A DNA stretch of 64,000 nucleotides, taken from assembly GCF_014201875.1 (NCBI RefSeq), contig NZ_JACHFL010000004.1, positions 248,001 through 312,000 on the forward strand. Reading direction: 5' to 3'. Within the stretch, counting starts at the first letter, position 1, and every line of letters begins with the position of its first letter. The translations under genes and the position numbers were made by a program. Shown piece after piece: positions 28,762 through 38,258 of the stretch. This DNA is from Deinococcus humi. Lineage in GTDB: Bacteria > Deinococcota > Deinococci > Deinococcales > Deinococcaceae. The notes under the pieces are model-generated. The model ran no database searches, was not told where the DNA came from, and saw only the letters and a program-made list of their open reading frames with translations.

Positions 28762-30012
28762 TCAGACGCCCAGGGATTGCGCCCGCCCGTCCCGCCGGGC
28801 CAGCCACATCGCCAGCAGCAGCAGCACGGCGCTGAGCGCGGCGATCAGCACGAACAGTCCGCGCGGCGAGGCGGTGAAGATGGCCCCGGCCAGGCCCGCT
28901 GCCGGGATGGCGCACAGCAGGGTCAGTGTCTGCACCGCCGAGTACAGATCGGCGGTGCCTTCCTGTGGCAGGCGGGCGAACAGGGCGGCGTCACGGTAGG
29001 TCAGTGTCAGAAAGGTGACGCCGCCCAGCAGGCCCACGACCGCCAGCATGGCCGCCGTGTTTCCCGCCGGAACCAGGAGCAGCGCCGCCGCGCCGATCAG
29101 GCCCAGGGCACGGACCACCACCAGCGTGCGGCCCAGCGGCAGTCTTGAAAGGCGGGGAAGAGCCAGCCCGTACAGCAACAGGGTCACGAAGGCGGCCACA
29201 AACGGGACAAAGGAAAGCGTCTGGGCACTGAAACGCAGCGTCTGCCCCAGGAACAGGATCTGAAACAGGCTGAGTTGCTCGATAAAGACGGTCAGCAGGT
29301 AGAAGGCGGTGACGCCCATCAGGCCGGGGTGGCCGCGCATGCCAGCCACCATGCCCAGCGCGTGGCGAACGCTCTCCCCCAGGCCCAGCTCACGGTGCTG
29401 GGCCATGGCGGCCACGCCGCTGCGGGTTTCGCTGGTGATCGCATTGCGCCACAAGAACATGACGGTCATGCCGATGCCGCCCAGAATGTAGAAGCCGCGC
29501 ATGGTGGCCGTCACGCCGTGCTGCGCGATCACCAGGCCCACCAGCGGCGTCAGGAGCCCGCACATCGTCACAATCAGATTGATGATGCCGAACACGCGTG
29601 CCCGTTGCCATTCCTCGACGTCCTCGATGAGCAGCAGGCTCCATGAGACGGACACGATTCGGCCACTGGCCGCCAGAACAGCGGCCACGGCGAAAGCGGC
29701 GAAGGACTGCGCGAAGGCCCAGACGAACATTGGGATGGTCCATGAGATCAGGTCTCCGATCAGGGTGGTGCGCTTGCGGCCCACGCGGTTGGTGATCGGG
29801 GCGGCCACCGCCTGAAACAGAAAGGACAGCGCCAGCGTCATGGAGCCGAGCAGGCCGATCTGGGTGCTGGACAGCCCCACGCTGCTCATGTACAGCGGGG
29901 CGTAATACACCACCACAACGCCGAAGATGCCCCACAGCGGCTCCATCAGAATGGAGTTGCGGGCATTCCGGGGCAGCCCGGCCAGTGCCTGGAGCTGCAA
30001 GCCTCTAGCCAA
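28762..30012 (-). CDS. Major facilitator superfamily transporter
   Basis: About 416 residues if the TTG at 30012 is used; a shorter form starting at the ATG 29946 is possible, and no ribosome site settles it. Twelve predicted membrane segments. The loop between segments 2 and 3 has the MFS motif APITNRVGRKRTTLIGD. Ends in ARRDGRAQSLGV in the cytoplasm. Substrate unknown; the sequence is of the drug/sugar efflux type. Convergent with livF, 6 bases apart, and divergent from the type III PKS operon, with 287 bases between that hold the promoters. Confidence 0.85.
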   Translation of the reverse strand: MARGLQLQALAGLPRNARNSILMEPLWGIFGVVVVYYAPLYMSSVGLSSTQIGLLGSMTLALSFLFQAVAAPITNRVGRKRTTLIGDLISWTIPMFVWAFAQSFAAFAVAAVLAASGRIVSVSWSLLLIEDVEEWQRARVFGIINLIVTMCGLLTPLVGLVIAQHGVTATMRGFYILGGIGMTVMFLWRNAITSETRSGVAAMAQHRELGLGESVRHALGMVAGMRGHPGLMGVTAFYLLTVFIEQLSLFQILFLGQTLRFSAQTLSFVPFVAAFVTLLLYGLALPRLSRLPLGRTLVVVRALGLIGAAALLLVPAGNTAAMLAVVGLLGGVTFLTLTYRDAALFARLPQEGTADLYSAVQTLTLLCAIPAAGLAGAIFTASPRGLFVLIAALSAVLLLLAMWLARRDGRAQSLGV

Positions 30013-30299
30013 GGCGGGGGGCCAGCGCAGGGATGGGGGACGAAATTGAGAAGGTCATCGTGCCAACTTTAGCGCGGTGGGAGGTCATCACTTCCTGCAA
30101 AAGGGAACATGCAGGGGTGTGTCCGTCTTCAACCATTCACACCACGCTTCATGGAGGACCGCCCCTGTAAACAGGCCTGGAGTCGTCGATTGAACCCCGA
30201 TAGCAGTCACACGGTGGAGGCCCCTGCCCTACCCTCATCATTGCTCAATCCTTGTGCAATTCACGCACTTGAGGTCAGTTTCAGCCACTAACCTGCAGC

Positions 30300-31475
30300 A
30301 TGTCCGTCTACATTCATAACATCGCCCTGGCGCTGCCCGAGACTGCCTACCCGCAGTCGGTGATTCGCGACGTCATCAAGGCGCAGCCGGAACTGGACCG
30401 TCTCGCCAAGCGACTGACGGGGGCGGCCTTCAATGCCTCCGGAATCGACCAGCGCTACAGCGTGGTGCGTGAATTTGCCGACAGGGACGGCGAGGCTGGC
30501 CTGTTCTTCGACCCATCTGGCGAGCGAATGCTGACGCCCACCACCGGGGAGCGAAATATCGTCTATGCCCGAGAGGCCACCAAACTGTATGTGGAGGCCG
30601 CCCGCAAGGTGCTGGACAACAGTGCTTTCGAAGCTGCCGATGTGACCCACGTCATTACGGTGTCGTGCACCGGGTTCTTTGCGCCTGGGCCGGATTACGC
30701 GATTGTCCGGGCGCTGGGGCTGAGTGGCGACGTAGGCCGCTACCACGTGGGTTTCATGGGCTGTTACGCGGCCTTTCCCGCGCTGAAGATGGCGAAGGCA
30801 TTCTGTCAGGCCGATCCGAAGGCTGCAGTGCTGGTGGTCAGCGCCGAGCTGTGCACCCTCCATATGCACGCCTCACCGGACCCCGACACCATCATCGCCG
30901 CCTCTGTGTTCGGGGACGGCTGCGCGGCGGCGCTGGTCAGCGCCCGCCCTCCGGCGGCTGGAAGGCGGGCCCTGCGCATGGATCACTTCGAGACCACCTT
31001 GACCCCCCCCGGTGTGGGCGAGGCGGAGATGGCCTGGACCATTGGCGATCAAGGTTACGAGATGGTCCTGAGCAGTTACGTTCCTTCCATCATCGAGTCG
31101 CATATCGAGGGCGCGCTGTCGCCGTTGCTGGACCACGAACCCGCGCTCGCCGAGGCCCGACACGTCGGGGTCGAACATTGGGCCATCCATCCTGGTGGGC
31201 GGAGCATTCTGGACAAGGTGCAGGGCAGCTTGAAGCTCAGTGACGAGCAGATGGTTCCGTCGCGCGAGGTGCTGCGCCAGTATGGCAACATGAGTAGTGC
31301 CACCATTCTATTTATTCTGAAAGACCTGCTGGCCACAGTGCCCGATGGGGAGCGGGTCTGCGCGATGGCCTTCGGGCCGGGCCTGACAGTGGAAATGGGT
31401 CTGCTGAGCGGTGCGGTGGGCACGGGAGACAGAGCAACGGCGGACCGGCAGGGTGAACTGGCCGGAGTGCAGTGA
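30300..31475 (+). CDS. Type III polyketide synthase (alkylresorcinol/alkylpyrone synthase-like)
   Basis: 391 residues. Chalcone-synthase superfamily, thiolase fold. The catalytic triad is complete: Cys155 in GFMGCYAAFPA, His297 in HWAIHPGGRSILDKV and Asn330 in QYGNMSSATILF. The gatekeeper region VSCTGFFAPGPDYAIVRALGL is bacterial type. Condenses a fatty acyl-CoA with malonyl-CoA units to phenolic lipids or pyrones. Start codon ATG at 30300; the end overlaps the methyltransferase start by 4 nt. With the next two genes it resembles srsA-srsB-srsC of Streptomyces. The promoter gap contains TTGC-TCAATCCTTGT-GCAA at about 30242. Confidence 0.93.
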   Translation: MSVYIHNIALALPETAYPQSVIRDVIKAQPELDRLAKRLTGAAFNASGIDQRYSVVREFADRDGEAGLFFDPSGERMLTPTTGERNIVYAREATKLYVEAARKVLDNSAFEAADVTHVITVSCTGFFAPGPDYAIVRALGLSGDVGRYHVGFMGCYAAFPALKMAKAFCQADPKAAVLVVSAELCTLHMHASPDPDTIIAASVFGDGCAAALVSARPPAAGRRALRMDHFETTLTPPGVGEAEMAWTIGDQGYEMVLSSYVPSIIESHIEGALSPLLDHEPALAEARHVGVEHWAIHPGGRSILDKVQGSLKLSDEQMVPSREVLRQYGNMSSATILFILKDLLATVPDGERVCAMAFGPGLTVEMGLLSGAVGTGDRATADRQGELAGVQ

Positions 31476-32182
31476 TCCTCCCGGTTCCCTTGACCGTGCG
31501 CGAGATTCACCTGGCCGAACGCATGGACGATCCCCACTGTGATCTGACCGAACTGAACCGTACTTACGCCCAGTTCGGTGCCGTCAATGGGCTGGTGGCT
31601 GGGTGGCGACAGGTCTACCGACAGGTTCTCCGCCCCCGGCTTTCGGCCTCGCGCCCAAACACGCTGCTGGATATCGGTTGCGGCGGTGGCGACGTCCCGC
31701 GCGCGCTGGCCCGCTGGGCGGCCCGGGACGGCTTCACCCTGCGGATCACGGCCATCGACGCCGACGCGCGGGCGGTTGCCTTTGCGCAGGACCAGCCGCC
31801 CGTATCGGGGCTGCACTTCCGGCAGGCCATGAGCGGTGATCTGATGCGGGAGGGGCAGCGCTTTGATCTGGTGACCTCCAACCACCTCTTGCACCACCTG
31901 ACGGCCTCGGAGCTGAGCGCCCTCCTGCAAGATTGCGAAGGGCTGTGTTCGGATCTGGTGGTCCACAGCGACATTCAACGCAGTCCGCTGGCTTACCTGG
32001 GTTTCCGTGCTGGAGTGGCACCGCTGTTCCGTGGATCGTTCATTGGTCCGGACGGGCTGCTTTCCATTCGCCGCAGCTTCACCGCCGCCGAGCTTAGAGA
32101 GCTGGCCCCGCCGGACTGGACGGTTCGCACCGTGATCCCATTTCGCAATCTGCTGATGTATGAGGCTTCGGCGCGTGCCTGA
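31472..32182 (+). CDS. Class I SAM-dependent methyltransferase
   Basis: 236 residues, GTG start inside the PKS stop (GTGA). SAM-binding motif LLDIGCGGGDVPRALARWA at about residues 66-84, acidic loop ITAIDADARAVAFAQ, and FDLVTSNHLLHHLTASELSALL. Length and fold match small-molecule O- or C-methyltransferases such as SrsB, which methylates alkylresorcinols. Substrate is inferred from the operon, not from the sequence. Overlaps the next gene by 23 bases. Confidence 0.88.
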   Translation: MILPVPLTVREIHLAERMDDPHCDLTELNRTYAQFGAVNGLVAGWRQVYRQVLRPRLSASRPNTLLDIGCGGGDVPRALARWAARDGFTLRITAIDADARAVAFAQDQPPVSGLHFRQAMSGDLMREGQRFDLVTSNHLLHHLTASELSALLQDCEGLCSDLVVHSDIQRSPLAYLGFRAGVAPLFRGSFIGPDGLLSIRRSFTAAELRELAPPDWTVRTVIPFRNLLMYEASARA

Positions 32183-33323
32183 GCCGGTCTGGGATGTGCT
32201 GATTGTTGGAGGTGGCCCGGTGGGCCTGTTCCTGGGGTGCCTGCTGGCACAGCGCGGCCTGAGCTTCCGCGTCCTGGAACGGCGGGCACAGCCGGGTCAG
32301 CATTCTCGGGCCATCGGTATTCATCCGCCCGCACTGGAAGCATTCCGGGAGGTGGGCCTGACTGAACCGCTGCTGGCTGCAGGGCTGCGCATCACGCGCG
32401 GCATGGTCACTGGTGAGCACGGACCGCTGGGTGAGCTGGGCTTCGGCACAGCCTCGGCACAGTTCCCGTTTATTCTCTCGCTGCCACAGCGCGATACGGA
32501 GGCCGTGCTGAGGCGTCGGCTGGCCGAACTCGCCCCTGGGTCCTTTTGCCCCGGCCTCACAGTTATGAAGCTTCGCGAAGGGGCCGACGGCGTCCACGTC
32601 ACCGCCGACGATCAGGGCCGACCTCTGAAATTGCGCGCCCGCCTCATCGTGGGTGCGGACGGCTGGCGCAGCGGCGTTCGGGAGGCGCTGGGGCTGCCCT
32701 TTCCCGGTCGTCTCTACCCGGACAAGTACCTGATGGGCGATTTTCCCGATACCACGCCGCTGGGTCAGACCGCTCTGGTGGCGCTGACCGGGGAGGGAGT
32801 GGTGGAATCCTTTCCGCTGCCAGGCCGGGGACGGCGCTGGGTGGTCCACACCGGGAGTCAGCTGTTGGAGAACGCCTCCGCCCGCGAATTGACGGCCATG
32901 ATCGAGAGGCGCACCGGGCTGCACGTCCCCGCTCCTGAATGCCGTATGCTCAGCGCCTTCGAGGTCCGCCGCCACCGTGCGCCGCAGATGGTGGGTGGGC
33001 GGGCCGTGCTGATCGGGGACGCTGCACACGTGGTCAGCCCGATCGGCGGGCAAGGCATGAACCTGGGCTGGCTGGACGCCGCCGCGCTGGCCCCCCTGCT
33101 GGAAACGTCGCTCGCAGGCCGCCGGGTGGACTGGCCACACTTCGAGCGCCGCCGCCTCCATTCGGCCCGTATAGCTGGCCGTCAGGCCGAACTGAACATG
33201 GCGGCGGGCCGTCCGGTGGGCGCCCGGACCCAACGCTGGCGCGAACGGCTGATCGAGCGGGTGCTGCTCTCTCCCGCCGCCGAGCCTCTGCTCGCCAAAG
33301 CGTTCACGATGCGCTGGTTGTAG
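32160..33323 (+). CDS. FAD-dependent aromatic hydroxylase/monooxygenase
   Basis: 387 residues from the ATG at 32160. Class A flavoprotein monooxygenase: N-terminal DVLIVGGGPVGLFLGCLLAQRGLSFRVLERR, middle RARLIVGADGWRSGVREALG (DG motif), and C-terminal GRAVLIGDAAHVVSPIGGQGMNLGWLDA (GD motif binding FAD ribityl). Likely adds a hydroxyl to the phenolic ring made by the PKS, giving a quinol or quinone as SrsC does. Part of the PKS-methyltransferase-hydroxylase operon, with 66 bases to the glycosyltransferase. Confidence 0.92.
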   Translation: MRLRRVPEPVWDVLIVGGGPVGLFLGCLLAQRGLSFRVLERRAQPGQHSRAIGIHPPALEAFREVGLTEPLLAAGLRITRGMVTGEHGPLGELGFGTASAQFPFILSLPQRDTEAVLRRRLAELAPGSFCPGLTVMKLREGADGVHVTADDQGRPLKLRARLIVGADGWRSGVREALGLPFPGRLYPDKYLMGDFPDTTPLGQTALVALTGEGVVESFPLPGRGRRWVVHTGSQLLENASARELTAMIERRTGLHVPAPECRMLSAFEVRRHRAPQMVGGRAVLIGDAAHVVSPIGGQGMNLGWLDAAALAPLLETSLAGRRVDWPHFERRRLHSARIAGRQAELNMAAGRPVGARTQRWRERLIERVLLSPAAEPLLAKAFTMRWL

Positions 33324-33389
33324 CGTATTGGGGATGATTACGTTGAATCCAGATCTGGCGTTCCTGCTCTTTAAACGGAGTCCTGTCTG

Positions 33390-34670
33390 TTGCGCATTCT
33401 GATCGCCTCGCAGCCGATCACCGGGCACGTTCTGCCGCTGCTGCCCATTGCGAGGGAACTGGTCCGGCGCGGGCACGCTCTGAGCTGGTACACCGGAAGC
33501 GGGTATGCGGCGCAGGTGGAGGCTGTGGGGGCCGAATTCCTGCCATTCGTCCATGCCCGCGATTTCGACGACGCCGATTTGGGCGCCACCTTCCCGGAGC
33601 GCAATCGCCATCGCGGCCTGCGTCAGTTGCAACATGATGTCCAGCAGATCTTTGTGGGCGGAATCGAGGGCAACATGCACGATCTGCGCGAGATCCACCG
33701 AGCCTGGCCTGCGGACGCCGTGCTGGCCGATCAGACGCTGGTGGCCGCCCTGCTGCACGCGGAGTCGGGAGGCCCGCCCTGCGCGTTGCTGGGCGTGCTG
33801 CCGCTGGGAATCCAGAGCCGCGATACTGCGCCGTTCGGCCTGGGCCTGCCGCCGTCCGCCACAGTGGCTGGAAGGGTCAGAAACCGCGCGCTGCACTGGT
33901 TGACCCAGCAGGTGGTCTTCGGAGCAGCGTCGCGCGATCTGTCTGCGGCCTGCCGGCGCATGGGCGTTCGCGAGCGGCCCTTCGCGCTGCCCCCCTCACC
34001 GCACCTGATGCTTCAGCCTACCGTTCCTGCTTTCGAGTACCCGCAAAGCGATCTACCCCGTTCCCTGCATTTTATCGGGCCGATCACGCCGCCGTCCCCC
34101 CTGCAGGTGAACCTGCCGGCATGGTGGCCGGACCTGCTGGAGTCGCCCCGTCCTGTGGTGCTGGTCACGCAGGGCACCCTTGCCACCAACCGGAACGAGT
34201 TGATCGTGCCAGCGGTGCGGGCGCTGGAAAACGAAGACGTACTGGTGATCGTGGCGGGCGCGGCAGGGTTAGACCCTCTGCCGATCAATGCGCGGGCGGC
34301 GGCCTTTATTCCCTTCGCGGCGCTGCTCCCGCACGTCTCGGTTTACGTGACCAACGGGGGGTACGGCGGCGTGCAGTCAGCGCTGGCGCATGGCGTCCCG
34401 GTGGTGGTGGCGGGCAGCACAGAAGACAAGTCTGAGGTGGGGGGCCGCGTGGCCCATGCGGGGGTGGGCCTGAACCTGCGCACGGCCCGCCCCGCGCCGG
34501 AGCGCCTGCGCCGGGCCGTGCTGGAGCTGCTCGGTGACAGTCCCCAGCGGCGACGCGCCCAGGCGATGGGAGCCGAGATGAGACGGCACGACGCGCCGAG
34601 TGAGGCTGCAACGCTGGTGGCGGAGCTGGCGCGGACTGGGCGGGCGATAGAGCGGAAGCTCAGCCCCTGA
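33390..34670 (+). CDS. MGT-type UDP-glycosyltransferase (GT1)
   Basis: 426 residues, TTG start with CGGAG upstream. GT-B fold of the macrolide/flavonoid glucosyltransferase type: MRILIASQPITGHVLPLLPIARELVRRGH, split here into its N-terminal strand and helix, and C-terminal nucleotide site VVLVTQGTLATNRNELIVPA, FIPFAALLPHVSVYVTNGGYGGVQSALAHGVPVVV and EVGGRVAHAGVGLNL. The acceptor is unknown; being in the same orientation 66 bases after the hydroxylase gene makes the phenolic lipid or a carotenoid-like lipid the likely target. The end overlaps the convergent membrane protein gene by 11 bases. Confidence 0.9.
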   Translation: MRILIASQPITGHVLPLLPIARELVRRGHALSWYTGSGYAAQVEAVGAEFLPFVHARDFDDADLGATFPERNRHRGLRQLQHDVQQIFVGGIEGNMHDLREIHRAWPADAVLADQTLVAALLHAESGGPPCALLGVLPLGIQSRDTAPFGLGLPPSATVAGRVRNRALHWLTQQVVFGAASRDLSAACRRMGVRERPFALPPSPHLMLQPTVPAFEYPQSDLPRSLHFIGPITPPSPLQVNLPAWWPDLLESPRPVVLVTQGTLATNRNELIVPAVRALENEDVLVIVAGAAGLDPLPINARAAAFIPFAALLPHVSVYVTNGGYGGVQSALAHGVPVVVAGSTEDKSEVGGRVAHAGVGLNLRTARPAPERLRRAVLELLGDSPQRRRAQAMGAEMRRHDAPSEAATLVAELARTGRAIERKLSP

Positions 34671-35205
34671 TGCCCAGGCGCTGGAGCCGCCAGCGCAGGC
34701 TGCGTTGCAACATCACCGGGTAGAGGTGGGTAGGAATGGCGGTCAGCATAAGCCAACCGGCCGTATCGGCAGCGTGCAAAGACAGCGCGCCCAGCGCAAT
34801 TCCGGCGCAGACCAGGGCCAGCAGCAGATGGCTGTATTCCGCCTCACGCGTGGCGTGATCCAGCCGAGCCAGTGAGGCGCGGGTGCCGCTGAAGCCGCGC
34901 GCGTCCCGGCGTAATCTTTCCCAGCCCACCCGTCTTAACAGCGTCCCAAAGGCGGGCGCTCCCAGCCGCTGGTAAAGGCAGACTTCCCAGCCGTTCACGG
35001 TAAAGAACGCGCCGCGTAATGGAGGGCGGGTCACGGCCAGAAGCGCCAGCGCCCACCACATCAGCAGCACCTGTACTCCCAACGCGAAGAGGAGATTGTG
35101 GGACCCGATGACGTGGCCCAGACCCCAGGCGGCCAGCGCCACCAGCACAGCCGCGAGACCGAGCTGCACCCAGATTCGCACCCAGTCTGGCCGGACGAGC
35201 GCCAC
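34660..35205 (-). CDS. Membrane protein resembling CrtO-type glycolipid acyltransferase
   Basis: 181 residues; GTG start, 3 bases after the stop of the upstream permease gene. Four hydrophobic segments. The central soluble part has NGWEVCLYQRLGAPAFGTLLRRVGWERL, then GFSGTRASLARLDHATREAEYSH and, near the C-terminus, IPTHLYPVMLQRSLRWRLQRL. This order matches the glycosyl-4,4'-diaponeurosporenoate acyltransferase (CrtO) family pattern (YxRxG, E-x2-H, N-x-Y/P-x3-QR), with H in place of N. The match is from memory of the pattern and only moderate. Sitting beside a glycosyltransferase fits a role in acylating a glycolipid. Confidence 0.6.
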   Translation of the reverse strand: MALVRPDWVRIWVQLGLAAVLVALAAWGLGHVIGSHNLLFALGVQVLLMWWALALLAVTRPPLRGAFFTVNGWEVCLYQRLGAPAFGTLLRRVGWERLRRDARGFSGTRASLARLDHATREAEYSHLLLALVCAGIALGALSLHAADTAGWLMLTAIPTHLYPVMLQRSLRWRLQRLGIRG

Positions 35206-35208
35206 CCC

Positions 35209-36384
35209 CTAGTGCCTGCCCAGCGCGTCTACAACCGTCAGCTGCCCGGCGGCGCGGGCGGGCCACAGCCCGGCCAGGACGCCTACTGCCAGGGCCACTC
35301 CCAGGCCCACCACGATCAGGCGCGGGGTCAGTAAAGCCCCGTCAAAGCCCGCCAGATCCTGGGTATAGATGTTGATGCCCCACACGCCCAGTTCCGCCAG
35401 CGCCAGTCCCACCACACCGCCCAGTCCGGACAGCAGCACAGTTTCGCTCAGCACCAGCCAGCGCACGAAAGCGGGCCGCGCCCCGATGGCCCGCAGGGTG
35501 CCGAACTCGCGGGTGCGTTCGTAAACGCCCATCAGTACGGTGTTGACTACCGCCAGTCCGCCCACGAGGAGCGCGATGGCCGACAGACACACGCTCAGGA
35601 GATCGGCGCTGCTGAGCAGTTTGCCAAGATTGCCGGCCACATCGGCGCGGGTGCTGATTTCCAGGCCCAGTCCACCAACCTGAGGCTCCCTTGCCAGGGT
35701 GGCGGCCACCCGGTCGGCGTTGGCAGGGTTCTTCAGCCGCAGCGCCACAAGTGAGAGGCGATTGTCTGCCCCGAAGGCGTGTTGCACGGCTTCCAGGGGC
35801 AGGAAGGTGAAGGTGTCGGTCAGGGCGCTCGCCGGTTGCAGGATGCCAATCACCCGCGCCTTACCCCGGCGTGTCAGCTCCAGGGTGTCGCCCAGGCCCA
35901 GCCCCAGGTTCTGGGCGGCCCTGGCCCCAAGGACGGCCACGTCCTTTCCGGTATCGCCTGGCCCCAGCAGCCGTCCGCGTGCCACCTTGACGCCTGTGAA
36001 CATCGCGCCGATGCCGCTTGCGGCAGGCAGGCCGTAGAAGACCGCGCTCTGGGCCGGGTCCAGCGACTGACGAATCGTGGCGGCCACCGGGATCACGTCC
36101 TCGATGCCCAGCCGGGGCGACAGCCGCCGCAACTCGTCCACCACCGCCGGGTTCAGGTCCATGTGTGGCAGCAGGGTCTCTCCTGCCCGCGTGCTCGCCA
36201 CCTGAAGGTCCGGCCCCACCGTTCCCAGTTCGCTCTGAAAGACTCCGCGCAGGCCCTCGCCCAGCGACAGAAACAGGAGCATGCTGCCCAGCGCCACCGC
36301 CAGCCCCAGCGCCGTCAGCACGGTCCGGACCGGACGGCGCAGCAGCCCCAGTGCGGAGAATCGCAGCAGATCGGGAAGGCGCAC
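35209..36384 (-). CDS. ABC transporter permease, MacB/FtsX type
   Basis: 391 residues, GTG start. One N-terminal membrane helix ([29 protein letters not shown]), a large extracytoplasmic domain from about 45 to 250, then three C-terminal helices including [33 protein letters not shown], the FtsX-like motif. Such permeases need a partner ATPase of the LolD/MacB type; none is encoded next to it. Next gene on the same strand is the CrtO-like protein with 3 bases between. Possibly exports or flips a lipid-linked product, which is inference. Confidence 0.85.
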   Translation of the reverse strand: MRLPDLLRFSALGLLRRPVRTVLTALGLAVALGSMLLFLSLGEGLRGVFQSELGTVGPDLQVASTRAGETLLPHMDLNPAVVDELRRLSPRLGIEDVIPVAATIRQSLDPAQSAVFYGLPAASGIGAMFTGVKVARGRLLGPGDTGKDVAVLGARAAQNLGLGLGDTLELTRRGKARVIGILQPASALTDTFTFLPLEAVQHAFGADNRLSLVALRLKNPANADRVAATLAREPQVGGLGLEISTRADVAGNLGKLLSSADLLSVCLSAIALLVGGLAVVNTVLMGVYERTREFGTLRAIGARPAFVRWLVLSETVLLSGLGGVVGLALAELGVWGINIYTQDLAGFDGALLTPRLIVVGLGVALAVGVLAGLWPARAAGQLTVVDALGRH

Positions 36385-36428
36385 GCCCCAAGGGTAGCGC
36401 CTCCCTGGCGGCTTTCCAGTCCTGGCGT

Positions 36429-38174
36429 TCAGGTCGGGTGCTGCGCTCGTTCGGCCTCGGCCAGGTCCACCACCACACCGACCAGTGCGGCATGGACAAA
36501 GGTCTGCGGCACGTTGCCCAGCGCCTCATGCGTCCGGGGATCGGCCATCTCCGGCAACTGGCCCAGGTCACCCGCGTAGGCCAGGACCGCGTCCAGAATG
36601 GCGCGCGCCCGCGCCGGATCGCGCATTACCCAGTACTGTGCCACCCACAGCGTCCCGGCCAGAAACGCTCCCTCCTGACACGGGTCGTTGTCGGCCAGGA
36701 AACGCCAGTACAGGTGATCCTGGCAATGATCGCGTTCCAGCGCGGCCATCGTAGCTAGCATCTCGGGCGAGTCGGGGGCACAAAAACCCCACACCGGGTA
36801 CAGGGCCGCCGTCAGGTCTACCCCCTCCTCTCCAGCCACGTAGGCGTACGCGCCCTCGCTGTTCAGGGCATGCGCCCCCACCCACTTGCGCGCGGCCCCC
36901 GCCGCAGCCCTCCAGCGCGCGGCCTGCTGGGGCTCCTCACTGTGTTCAGCGATGTACTCCAGCGCCACGGCGGTTAGCACCTTGCCCGCCACATACGGCT
37001 GTTTGCGGCGTTCCTCCCAGATGCCGTAGTCGTCGTCCTGCCAGTGCTCGCACAGGAACTCGGCCAGTCGCTCGATGATCCCCCAATGCTCGCGGGTGCC
37101 GAAGCGCTCGTAGATCAGTTTGGCGGCCAGCAGCACGTTGCCGTAGGCATCGAGTTGCAACTGCCCACGCGCTCCGTTGCCAATTCTGACCGGACGACTG
37201 CCCCCGTAGCCCGCGAGTTCCAGTTCGGTTTCCTCGGGTGGCCTGCCGCCGTCCACCGTCAGAAACGGGGGCGCGGGCAGGTCGCCTTGCGGCTTCGCCC
37301 AGGCGCAGATGAATTCCAGGAAGGCCCGACCCTCGCTGCCGTCGCCCCCGGCGCGGGTCAGGGCGCTGACCACCATGCCGGCGTCGCGCAGCCAGACGTA
37401 GCGGTAGTCCCAATTCTTTTCACCTCCCAGAACCTCAGGAAGGCTGGTCGTGGGAGCGGCGATGGTGGCGTGGCCCACGTGATCCGTCAGCAGCCGCAGC
37501 GCCCGCAGTGAGGCCCGCACCGCCTCCTCGTATGGCCCGTGGTAGGTGGCGTGGACGGTCAGCGTCTGCCAGTTGAGCAAAGACGCCTCACGCCAGCGCG
37601 TCACGGTTTCCCAGTCGAGCTGTTCGAGGCGCTCGTCACTCAGAAAAGCCCAGGCGGCCTCGCCGACAGGCACCTGAATCACCACTGAATCGCCCACAAC
37701 CTCCGGAGGATGGGACGCGTACAGCCAGTGCTGGCCGTCGATCTGCATCCCCGCGCCGTCATGGCTCAGCGTGACGGCGCGGCGGGCATAGTCGGGCGCG
37801 GCCTTCAGGACCAGCCGGTAGGCCTGCGGGGCCAGCGAAAAGACGCGGCACAGGCCACAAGGCAAGCCCTCTCCGAACGGCATGAAATCGGTGATGGTCA
37901 GGGCCTCGCCGTTCTCCCCGGTCTGTAGCATGGATTCCAGATGCCCACCGTCGCCTAGGTAGCGGCGTCCGGCCGGGGCCGCCCCCGGCAGGTCCACGGC
38001 CCAGGAGCCTCCCCGCTCGTCATCCAGTAGCCGGGCCAGCAACGAAGGTGCGTCAAACCGCCCCGGGCAGTACCACACCACCTCGGCCAGGGACGTGACC
38101 AGTGCGGCGCTGCGTCGGTTGCTCAGCAGTCCCAGGTCCTGGATCCGGGGCGGGGGGCCTTGGGTCGGGGTCAT
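36429..38174 (-). CDS. Glycoside hydrolase family 15 protein (glucoamylase/trehalase-like)
   Basis: 581 residues with an ATG at 38174. The N-terminal beta-sandwich domain is followed by an (alpha/alpha)6 barrel from about 240. Signatures: EKNWDYRYVWLRDAGMVV, QLDAYGNVLLAAKLIYE, DDDYGIWEERRKQPYVAGK with a catalytic acid Glu, and LTAALYPVWGFCAPDSPEMLATM near the second glutamate region. Cytoplasmic, no signal peptide. Likely hydrolyses alpha-glucosides such as trehalose or maltooligosaccharides. Leftward, 44 bases before the permease gene, so it may be co-transcribed with it. Confidence 0.9.
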   Translation of the reverse strand: MTPTQGPPPRIQDLGLLSNRRSAALVTSLAEVVWYCPGRFDAPSLLARLLDDERGGSWAVDLPGAAPAGRRYLGDGGHLESMLQTGENGEALTITDFMPFGEGLPCGLCRVFSLAPQAYRLVLKAAPDYARRAVTLSHDGAGMQIDGQHWLYASHPPEVVGDSVVIQVPVGEAAWAFLSDERLEQLDWETVTRWREASLLNWQTLTVHATYHGPYEEAVRASLRALRLLTDHVGHATIAAPTTSLPEVLGGEKNWDYRYVWLRDAGMVVSALTRAGGDGSEGRAFLEFICAWAKPQGDLPAPPFLTVDGGRPPEETELELAGYGGSRPVRIGNGARGQLQLDAYGNVLLAAKLIYERFGTREHWGIIERLAEFLCEHWQDDDYGIWEERRKQPYVAGKVLTAVALEYIAEHSEEPQQAARWRAAAGAARKWVGAHALNSEGAYAYVAGEEGVDLTAALYPVWGFCAPDSPEMLATMAALERDHCQDHLYWRFLADNDPCQEGAFLAGTLWVAQYWVMRDPARARAILDAVLAYAGDLGQLPEMADPRTHEALGNVPQTFVHAALVGVVVDLAEAERAQHPT

Positions 38175-38258
38175 CTGCTCCTCTGCACCGCGCCACTTTA
38201 CGGCTGAATGGTGAGCAGGAACGTCTGAAGGAGGCCAGTCTGCCCTGCCGGGTCTGCG

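Noticed and set aside
32094..33896. 600-residue open frame on the minus strand
   Set aside because: It lies antisense to the FAD monooxygenase and glycosyltransferase genes, has no recognisable domain and reflects the codon bias of GC-rich DNA.
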